From Chromatiales bacterium (lineage in GTDB: Bacteria; Pseudomonadota; Gammaproteobacteria; Chromatiales; Chromatiaceae), in NCBI GenBank assembly GCA_024762485.1, contig JANTHH010000180.1, forward strand, positions 1 to 5,675: a DNA stretch of 5,675 nt, given 5' to 3'. This document shows, piece by piece, positions 1 through 5,675 of the stretch; positions within the stretch are counted from its first letter, which is position 1, and every line of letters begins with the position of its first letter. A program made the position numbers and the translations under genes. Below the pieces are notes generated by a model. That model was not told the origin of the DNA. It saw only the letters and a program-made list of their open reading frames with translations, and did not search any database.

Positions 1-2785
1 TGAGTTCGGACAGCAGTGACTGGGCCGAGGTGGCGAATTCGCTGCCCGGGTGATCCTCCAGCACCCGCTGCAGGACCAGCCGGGCCTCCTTGTCACGACC
101 GCTCTCATGCAGGGCCTCGCCCACATGCAGGCCGATCTCCGGATTTCTCGGCGCCATCACGATGGCCTGCTGCAGGTAGCTCAGCCCGTCTTTCTTCTCG
201 CCGCTTCTGAACAGTATCCAGCCATAGGTGTCGAGGATCTCCGGACGTTGCGGTGCGATCTCATAGGCCTCACGGGCATAGTCCACTGCCCGGGGCTCGC
301 CCATGTCCATGTAGAGCCAGGCGAGATTGTTGAGCAGGACCGGATCCCGGGCGAGGCCTTTTTCGTGTGCCTGCAGATAGGCATCCAGTGCCTGGCGCGG
401 CTCGCCCGCCCTCTGCTGGAACATCCCCAGCGCCATCCAGGAACGCCCATCCTCAGGATGTGACTTCAGCCATTGCTGGAGGACCTCGATGGCCTTTCCC
501 GTCTTGCCCACCTCGGCGTAGCGGCTGGCCAGCAGATTGGCCCGTTTCGCCGTCGGTGCCATCTCGTGCGCCTTGGCCAGTGCCTCCCGCTCCTTGTCCG
601 CCTGGCCGAGGGCACGGTAGGCCGCGGCCGCCAGGTCCCATCCCTGTGGCATCTGCGGGAAGTTCGCCTGTATCTGCTGTGCGGCCTCCAGCGCGGCCTG
701 CGGATCACCGGCACGCAACGCCAACCCGCCCTTGGCGAGCCAGAGCATGGGGAAGCGATGATCGCTGTCGAGGGCGATGGCCTTGTCGAGACTGCTGCGT
801 GCCGCAGCGAAATCTCCGACACCCCGTTGTGCCCGTGCAAGCTGGAACCAGCCTTCCACATAATCGGGCTTGAGGCGGGTCAGCTTCTCGAGGCTGCGCA
901 GTGCATCGCTGAACTCGCCCTTCTGGATGTCGATCATACCTCGCAGGCGCAGCACCGCCGGCAGCTCGCGCTGTTCGGCTGTGAGTCCATTGAGCAGGCC
1001 TGCGGCCTTCAATGGCTCGCGCTGGGCGAGCCGTAGCTGGGCGAGCAGCATCGTCGACTTCAGGTCGGCCGGGTTCTGTGCGTGCGCCTTCTCCAGCCAG
1101 GATTCATACCCTTTCGGGTTGCCATCGTGCTTGTCGAGGAGCGCCAGTGCGAGCATGGCCCCCGTGTGATCCGGATGACGCTCCAGGATCGACAGGTAGA
1201 TCTTCCGCGCCGCATCGGGCTTGTCCTGCAGCAGGCGGACACGTGCCAGATTCATCTGCCCGGCGAGAAAATCGGGATCGAGCTCAATGGCCTTCTCGAA
1301 CTGCGCCGCGGCCTCGTCATACTTGCCCGCTGCCATGTAGGCCATGGCGGAGAGATTGTGCGGGATCGGACTCTTGGGCATGCGCTTCTGCAGATCCGCA
1401 GCCGCCTTCTGCGCCTCGTCGAACTGCCGGTTACGCAGATAGGAGATCACCAGCAGCGCATCGGCCTGCAGCAGGTCGTGATCCAGCTTCACCGCCGATT
1501 GCAGTTCCCTGATCGCCGACTCGGTGTCGCCCGAGAGCAGACGGCCCGCCGCCAGCTGGGTGCGCAGCCGTGCCTGCTCGGGCATCAGGGTGACGGCACG
1601 TTCCATGTAGTCTGCGCCCTTGTCGTTGTCGCCCGCCTTCATGTAGGCGCTGCCCAGCAGGGCCAGGAGCTGCGGGTCATCCGGGTAGCGCTTGACGATG
1701 GGTTCGAGGATCTTGACCGCCTCATCGGCCTCGCCGAGCTTCAATTTCACAGCCGCGAGCAGCTTGTTCGCCATCGGGTCGTTCGGCAGCCGCGCACGGC
1801 TGCGGCTGAGGTACTCCTCGGCCAGCCGGTACTCACCCTCGGCATAGTTCACCAGGCCGTAGAGCATCTGGCTCTTGGCATGCTCCGGGTTGACCTTGAG
1901 CACCTGCTGCAATTGCTCGCCGGCAAGGTCGTACTGCTTCCTGTTAAAGGCGATGACCGCATGCAGGTAGCTGGCGATGGGCATCTCACCGGCCACCTTG
2001 CGCAGCCGATCCACGTCAGCCATGGCGTCGTCCAGACGATCCTGTGCGATGGCCACCAGCGCACGGCCGACATAGGCCTGGGGAATGTTGTTGGCCAGCT
2101 TCAGCAGGGCATCGTAATCTGCCAGGGCTTGGTCCAGCTCACCGCGCTGGCGCAGCAGTTCGGCCCTCAGCAGCAATGCCTCGGTGTCGCCCGGGTGCTT
2201 TGCCAGTATCTGACCAAGCAGTGACAGGGCATCGTCCTGCTTCCCCTGGACGATCAGCAGGCGGGCCTGCCCGCCCTGTGCCTCGGCCGACTCCGGTGCA
2301 AGCGCGAGGGCCTCGGCAAAGTCGCTCTCCGCCTGGTCGAGTTCACGGCGCGCCAGGTGGGCAAGACCACGCAGCGCGAAAAGGCTCGCGTTCTCCGCAT
2401 CCGCCAGTCCATCCTGTGGCTTGATCTCCTCGAGCAGCTGGCCGGTCTTGTTCTGGCGCAGCAGGCTGCGGGCGTAGCCGATCAGCCATTGGGACGGCTC
2501 TGCCCCCAGGTCCCCTGCCCGCTTGAATTCCTTCTCCGCGCCGGCCCACTGGTTCTGGCTGGCATACAGCTCTCCGAGCATGAGGCGGGCCTGGACATTC
2601 CCCGGGTCGCGCTGCAGGGCATTTTTCAGCTCGATCACCGCGGACTTGCCATCGCCCTTGGCGAGGTATTCCTCTGCTTGCGCAACATATTCCTGTGCCG
2701 AGTCGGCGACGGCGGGCAACGGCGCAGCGGCCAGCAGGCCGAGCATCAAGAGACAACTGAGCGGTGATTTCTTATCGAGGGACAT
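1..2785 (-). CDS. prsT: PEP-CTERM system TPR-repeat protein PrsT (3' end cut by window)
   Basis: I read this frame codon by codon from the ATG at 2785-2783 to base 2 and found 928 codons with no stop. The start is fixed by a good AGGAG site seven bases upstream. Residues 1-27 are a signal sequence: lysines at 5-6, a hydrophobic core (about 12-21), and a likely signal peptidase I site PAVA/DS after residue 27. From about residue 33 to the edge the protein is a near-continuous array of 34-residue TPRs, about twenty by counting the Pro-containing repeat ends (RDPGN, KHPGD, KVNPE, ELDPDF, EIAPQ). The C-terminal repeats carry NNLAWLY (about 819-825) and DTYGW (852-856), typical of this family. The family protein is roughly 900 residues long, so the stop is probably only a few codons beyond base 1. 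The family is described as a putative lipoprotein found only with PrsK and PrsR, but this copy has no proper lipobox: its single Cys (11) precedes the hydrophobic core. Likely a periplasmic or envelope protein-interaction scaffold; function unproven. Identification firm. Confidence 0.93.
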   Translation of the reverse strand, partial: MSLDKKSPLSCLLMLGLLAAAPLPAVADSAQEYVAQAEEYLAKGDGKSAVIELKNALQRDPGNVQARLMLGELYASQNQWAGAEKEFKRAGDLGAEPSQWLIGYARSLLRQNKTGQLLEEIKPQDGLADAENASLFALRGLAHLARRELDQAESDFAEALALAPESAEAQGGQARLLIVQGKQDDALSLLGQILAKHPGDTEALLLRAELLRQRGELDQALADYDALLKLANNIPQAYVGRALVAIAQDRLDDAMADVDRLRKVAGEMPIASYLHAVIAFNRKQYDLAGEQLQQVLKVNPEHAKSQMLYGLVNYAEGEYRLAEEYLSRSRARLPNDPMANKLLAAVKLKLGEADEAVKILEPIVKRYPDDPQLLALLGSAYMKAGDNDKGADYMERAVTLMPEQARLRTQLAAGRLLSGDTESAIRELQSAVKLDHDLLQADALLVISYLRNRQFDEAQKAAADLQKRMPKSPIPHNLSAMAYMAAGKYDEAAAQFEKAIELDPDFLAGQMNLARVRLLQDKPDAARKIYLSILERHPDHTGAMLALALLDKHDGNPKGYESWLEKAHAQNPADLKSTMLLAQLRLAQREPLKAAGLLNGLTAEQRELPAVLRLRGMIDIQKGEFSDALRSLEKLTRLKPDYVEGWFQLARAQRGVGDFAAARSSLDKAIALDSDHRFPMLWLAKGGLALRAGDPQAALEAAQQIQANFPQMPQGWDLAAAAYRALGQADKEREALAKAHEMAPTAKRANLLASRYAEVGKTGKAIEVLQQWLKSHPEDGRSWMALGMFQQRAGEPRQALDAYLQAHEKGLARDPVLLNNLAWLYMDMGEPRAVDYAREAYEIAPQRPEILDTYGWILFRSGEKKDGLSYLQQAIVMAPRNPEIGLHVGEALHESGRDKEARLVLQRVLEDHPGSEFATSAQSLLSEL

Positions 2786-2792
2786 GGTGATT

Positions 2793-2797
2793 CTCCT
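2793..2797 (-). promoter_or_regulatory. ribosome binding site of prsT
   Basis: AGGAG on the minus strand, seven bases before the ATG at 2785. It lies inside the 23-base gap after prsR. No in-frame ATG, GTG or TTG occurs between this site and the prsR stop region, so it decides the prsT start and therefore the signal peptide. Confidence 0.85.
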
Positions 2798-2803
2798 GGC
2801 CGT

Positions 2804-2813
2804 CCTGATCAGG
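2804..2813. repeat. perfect 10-base palindrome CCTGATCAGG at the prsR/prsT junction
   Basis: CCTGATCAGG is its own reverse complement and overlaps the prsR TGA stop (2811-2809). The symmetry does not extend by further matching bases on either side. It has no loop and no T-run follows, so it is not a terminator. It may be a chance result of the stop-codon context; a binding site is possible but nothing supports one. Confidence 0.3.
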
Positions 2814-4164
2814 CCTTGATGGCGTATTTGCGCATCAGGTTATAAAGGGTCGGTCGGGTGACGCCGAGCATCTCCGCCGCCTTCGAGACATTGTCGTCGC
2901 TGTTGCTCAGGGCGCGGATGATGGCCGCCGACTCCGCCTTCTCGCGGACCTCGCGCAGGTTGAACGGCTCGGTGTCATCGGCGGGTTCGCCCAGTTCGAG
3001 ATCCTCCGGGGTGATCCACTCCCCGTCCGCCATGATCACGGCCCGTTTGACCCGGTTCTCCAGCTCCCGGACGTTGCCCGGCCAGTCGTATTGCTCAATG
3101 ACGGCAATGGCCGGTGGCGAGAAGCCCTTGACCGGGCGCTTGAGCTGACGGCTGAAACGCTCCAGAAAGGCCCGTGCCAACAGCACCGCATCGCCAGATC
3201 GCTCACGCAGCGGCGGCACGTTGATGGTGGCCTCGTTGATGCGATAGTAGAGGTCCTCGCGGAAACTGCCTGCCCGGATCAGTTCCTGCAGGTCTCGATG
3301 GGTGGCGCACACCACCCGCACGTCCACCGCTATCTCCTCGCGGCCACCGATGCGTTCGATCACCCGTTCCTGCAGGAAGCGCAGCAGCTTCGCCTGCAGG
3401 GGCATGGGAAGGTCGCCCACCTCGTCGAGGAACAGCATGCCGCCGTTGGCCACTTCGATCTTGCCCGGCGTGGTCTTCACCGCGCCAGTGAATGCACCCT
3501 TCTCGAAACCGAACAACTCGCTTTCGAGCAGCGCCTCGGGGATGGCGGCACAGTTGATCGCGACCAGCCGGTGGTCAGCCCGCTCACTCAGCTGATGCAG
3601 CGCCTTGACCAGGACCTCCTTGCCGGTACCGCTCTCCCCCAGTATCAGGGTGGAGACATCGGTGGGGGCAAGCTTTTCCACCATGCGGCAGACCTTGACC
3701 ATCTCCTGGCTGCCAGCGATCAGGCCATCCAGGCTGGTACCGCCCTGCACTTTCTGAAGACGCCGGTTCTCCTGCTCCAGGCCATGCAGCCGGAGCGCTC
3801 GCTGGACAACGATGTTGAGCAGGTCGGGATCGATCGGTTTTTCGTAAAAGTCATAGGCCCCCAGGCCGATCGCCCGCACCGCGTTGCCCTTGTCGTCGTG
3901 GCCGGTGACAACGATGACCTTGGTGTCCGGGAGTGCCTGGAGGATCTCCTGCAGCGTGGCAAAACCTTCGCTGACGCCACCGGGGTCGGGTGGCAGCCCG
4001 AGGTCGAGGGTGACCACTGCAGGTTCGGCCCGGCGCAATTGGGCAATGGCACTGGCGCGGTCGTCAGCGACCAGCACCTCGCAGTCCTCGAAGCTCCAGC
4101 GTAACTGGCTCTGCAGACCGGGGTCGTCCTCCACCACGAGGACCTTGTTGGTGTTCTCCGCCAC
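2809..4164 (-). CDS. prsR: PEP-CTERM system sigma-54-dependent response regulator PrsR
   Basis: Complete, 451 residues, GTG start and TGA stop. It is an NtrC-type transcription activator that, when phosphorylated by its kinase, remodels sigma-54 RNA polymerase using ATP. Receiver domain, residues about 7-122: acidic pocket Glu12/Asp13, phospho-acceptor Asp54 in LDLGLPP, Thr87 and Lys109. A linker (about 123-145) leads to the AAA+ domain (about 148-380): Walker A GESGTGKE (176-183), the sigma-54 contact loop GAFTGA (223-228), Walker B FLDEVGD (245-251) and the WPGNVRELEN segment (361-370). A Fis-type helix-turn-helix lies at about 425-447 (NVSKAAEMLGVTRPTLYNLM). All key residues are intact, so it should be active. 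The receiver has the extended PDPGGVSEG loop after Asp54 that marks the PrsR family. It starts 14 bases after prsK and ends 23 bases before prsT, indicating co-transcription. Targets in the family are PEP-CTERM genes with sigma-54 promoters, located elsewhere. The GTG start is supported by the usual short lead before KVLVVEDD; no ATG fits better. Confidence 0.96.
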   Translation of the reverse strand: MAENTNKVLVVEDDPGLQSQLRWSFEDCEVLVADDRASAIAQLRRAEPAVVTLDLGLPPDPGGVSEGFATLQEILQALPDTKVIVVTGHDDKGNAVRAIGLGAYDFYEKPIDPDLLNIVVQRALRLHGLEQENRRLQKVQGGTSLDGLIAGSQEMVKVCRMVEKLAPTDVSTLILGESGTGKEVLVKALHQLSERADHRLVAINCAAIPEALLESELFGFEKGAFTGAVKTTPGKIEVANGGMLFLDEVGDLPMPLQAKLLRFLQERVIERIGGREEIAVDVRVVCATHRDLQELIRAGSFREDLYYRINEATINVPPLRERSGDAVLLARAFLERFSRQLKRPVKGFSPPAIAVIEQYDWPGNVRELENRVKRAVIMADGEWITPEDLELGEPADDTEPFNLREVREKAESAAIIRALSNSDDNVSKAAEMLGVTRPTLYNLMRKYAIKA

Positions 4165-4175
4165 CGTGTTCTGAT

Positions 4176-4180
4176 TCCCT
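4176..4180 (-). promoter_or_regulatory. probable ribosome binding site of prsR, overlapping the prsK stop
   Basis: AGGGA on the minus strand, with its first two bases inside the prsK TAG stop (4181-4179) and eleven bases before the prsR GTG. The spacing is longer than ideal. The overlap would let ribosomes finishing prsK reinitiate on prsR, which would keep the two partners in step. This coupling is inferred. Confidence 0.5.
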
Positions 4181-5675
4181 ATGTTGCGGCTTGTGCCCTA
4201 TGATCGGTCATCTTGTCCGCCAGCGGCAAGACAATCCTGAAGCGCGTGCCCTGGCCCGGTTCACTTTCCACCTGCACCCGGCCACCGACGGATCTGACGA
4301 ATTCACGGCATTCGTAGGCGCCGATACCCATCCCTGTCAGCCCCTTGGTGGAATCGAAAGGCCGGAACAGGCGCTCGGCGATGAAGGCCTGATCCATGCC
4401 GACACCGGTATCGGTCACGTCCAGCACCGCCATGGCATCCTCCGTGGCCAGCCGGACCCGGATCTCCCCATCCGGCGGGGTTGCATCCTGGGCATTCTGG
4501 ATCACGTGGCCGATCACCGCGCCGAGGCGGTCCGGCTCCGCCAGCACCATGATCTCGGGCTGCAGCAACTCGAGAACCGGCTGCGGGCGACTGCCTTTCC
4601 GCCGATTGACCTGATCGTGCACCACCACGGCGAGATCGGTCTCCGACTCGGGTGTGGTGTCGACCTGTGCCGTGCGCAACTGGGCCATCAGGCGGTTCAT
4701 CTTCGCCACCGAGTTCTCGATGGTCGATACCGCATCGTCGATGAACGCGGGGTTGTGCTTGTGTCGAGCGGCATTCTTCGCCACCAGCGAGAGCTGGGCG
4801 ACGAGGTTTTTCAGGTCATGCATGACAAAGGCAGACAGGCGATTGAATCCCTCGAACTGCTGCGCTTCAGCCAGGGCCGAGGCCGCCTGCTGGAACGCCA
4901 GGTAACTCGCCGCCTGCATCCCCGCGGTCTTCAGCAGATCCAGGTTCTCCCAGTTCAGTTCCTGCCTTGCCCGGGGGTGCAACAGCAGCACGAAACCCAG
5001 GACACCCTTCTCGTGGATCAGTGGTAACAGCAGCCACCCATCCTCGATGCCGGTTAGCCAAGTCGGCAATGTCAGGCCCTCGTAGCGATCCGGCGCCTCG
5101 GCGTATTCGTCGAGATTGATCACCCATTGCCGTGCTGCGAGAAAGCGCAGCAGGCTGCTGTCCCTGGTGACATCGGGCAGGTCCGTCAGCGGGGCATTGA
5201 AACGCTCCACCCACTGACAACTTCCCGCGTCGTCACAGAGCCACAGCAAACCACCCGGGCTCTCGACGATCTCGCCCAGGGCCCAGATCACCCGGGCGTT
5301 CAGGGGAATCGTCGTCTGCTGCCCGGACAACAGGCCGATCAGGTGCAGCCACTCCTCCCGATAGTCGTACTTGTAGTTGAAGAAGTGCTTGTTCAAAAAG
5401 ACCTTGAGTCTGGCGCGCAACTGGCCCGAGAACAGCAGCGCCAGCAGTACCCAGAAGGCACCGAACAGGAAGGCGATCTGCAGCACGTTGCCCCAATCGC
5501 CACCGTAGATACGGATGTAGTAACCCGCGAGCGCCATCAGCAGCAGGTAGATGCCGGCAGCGAATACCGTCGTGGTGTGAAAGACCACCCGACGGGAAAC
5601 GAACAGTGGCAGCGACCAGCGTGGATTACGCGTGGCTGACACCACCAGCAACGGCACGGTCATGGCGTAGACGGC
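4179..5675 (-). CDS. prsK: PEP-CTERM system sensor histidine kinase PrsK (5' end cut by window)
   Basis: The frame is open to the window edge: in-frame codons continue upstream of the Met at 5663-5661, so that Met is internal and 498 residues are visible. Family members are about 680 residues, so roughly the first 180, with more membrane helices, are missing. Numbering from that Met: a conserved loop with NPRWSLPLFVSRRVVFHTT (13-31), membrane segments at about 31-50 and 62-79, a juxtamembrane helix (LRARLKVFLNKHFF), a GAF-like region (about 108-262), then the kinase core. Phospho-acceptor His282 lies in MHDLKN; the N box is HVIQNAQDA (Asn390), G1 is DTGVGM (418-423), and G2 is TGMGIGAYE (443-451) followed by GGRVQVESEPGQGTRFRIVLP across 460-480. 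The catalytic set is complete. Asp283-x-x-Asn286 after the His fits the D/E-x-x-N/T motif that HisKA kinases use for phosphatase activity, so PrsK may also dephosphorylate PrsR. It is an inner-membrane protein; the signal is unknown. The TAG stop is followed after 14 bases by prsR, its expected partner. Identification is firm; the start is outside the window. Confidence 0.95.
   Translation of the reverse strand, partial: AVYAMTVPLLVVSATRNPRWSLPLFVSRRVVFHTTTVFAAGIYLLLMALAGYYIRIYGGDWGNVLQIAFLFGAFWVLLALLFSGQLRARLKVFLNKHFFNYKYDYREEWLHLIGLLSGQQTTIPLNARVIWALGEIVESPGGLLWLCDDAGSCQWVERFNAPLTDLPDVTRDSSLLRFLAARQWVINLDEYAEAPDRYEGLTLPTWLTGIEDGWLLLPLIHEKGVLGFVLLLHPRARQELNWENLDLLKTAGMQAASYLAFQQAASALAEAQQFEGFNRLSAFVMHDLKNLVAQLSLVAKNAARHKHNPAFIDDAVSTIENSVAKMNRLMAQLRTAQVDTTPESETDLAVVVHDQVNRRKGSRPQPVLELLQPEIMVLAEPDRLGAVIGHVIQNAQDATPPDGEIRVRLATEDAMAVLDVTDTGVGMDQAFIAERLFRPFDSTKGLTGMGIGAYECREFVRSVGGRVQVESEPGQGTRFRIVLPLADKMTDHRAQAAT

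Noticed and set aside
1082..2224. Long plus-strand open frame (380 codons) opposite prsT, and shorter ones at 50-463, 473-1036 and 2357-2767 in the same register
   Set aside because: They share codon boundaries with prsT on the other strand. In GC-rich genes rich in Leu, Ala and Gln the opposite frame rarely meets a stop. The translations show no domain, and prsT is clearly the real gene.
1..2700. Tandem DNA repeats in the prsT region
   Set aside because: The repetition is at the protein level (degenerate 34-residue TPRs). I saw no long near-identical DNA repeats, CRISPR structure or mobile element ends.
2343..2756. Minus-strand open frame of 137 codons within prsT, shifted from the prsT frame
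   Set aside because: It lies in another frame of the same strand inside verified prsT codons, with Arg/Pro/Gly-rich shadow composition and no motif.
2786..2808. Possible transcription terminator between prsR and prsT
   Set aside because: There is no stem-loop with a T-run; the gap mainly holds the prsT ribosome binding site, so read-through is expected.
3091..4104. Plus-strand open frame of 337 codons opposite prsR
   Set aside because: It is the complement of a fully conserved sigma-54 activator with all motifs intact; the translation is low in recognisable structure and has no convincing ribosome binding site.
4191..5027. Plus-strand open frame of 278 codons opposite prsK
   Set aside because: It is antisense to the conserved kinase core, resembles no family I know, and is explained by GC-driven stop depletion.
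1..5675. Search by eye for a sigma-54 -24/-12 promoter (TGGCAC-N5-TTGC) on both strands
   Set aside because: Several TGGCA or GTGCCA half-matches occur (for example near 3175 and 4047), but none has a TTGC partner at correct spacing and all lie inside coding sequence. The PrsR targets are presumably elsewhere.

Overview
This GC-rich window holds three genes, all on the minus strand and tightly packed. Read 5' to 3' the order is kinase, response regulator, TPR protein. I recognise them as the regulatory module of the PEP-CTERM/exosortase protein-sorting system: prsK (5' end cut by the window edge), prsR (complete) and prsT (3' end cut, probably by only a few codons). Nearly the whole window is coding, and there is no gene-free stretch longer than 23 bases.

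Layout along the plus coordinates: 1-2785 is prsT, at least 928 codons with one N-terminal signal sequence followed by an almost continuous array of tetratricopeptide repeats. A 23-base gap carries the prsT ribosome binding site and, partly over the prsR stop, a 10-base palindrome. 2809-4164 is prsR, a receiver-AAA+-Fis sigma-54 activator with a GTG start. A 14-base gap follows, and 4179-5675 is the C-terminal part of prsK, with two visible membrane segments, a GAF-like region and the histidine kinase core. The short gaps and lack of terminators point to one transcript, prsKRT, with its promoter upstream of base 5675, outside the window.

Likely working: PrsK senses an unknown signal at or in the membrane and phosphorylates Asp54 of PrsR. 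PrsR then uses ATP hydrolysis to open sigma-54 promoters. In the known family these lie upstream of PEP-CTERM protein genes found elsewhere in the genome. PrsT is exported and its TPR superhelix probably binds partner proteins on the far side of the inner membrane. Its role is not established.

Organism: a Gram-negative bacterium using sigma-54, most likely a GC-rich beta- or gammaproteobacterium of environmental type. This is inferred from the gene family and base composition; no rRNA or other taxonomic marker is present. The rest of the sorting system (exosortase, exopolysaccharide genes, PEP-CTERM substrates) is not in the window. This is a known system, not a new one. The most unusual detail is that PrsT, annotated in its family as a putative lipoprotein, has no usable lipobox here.
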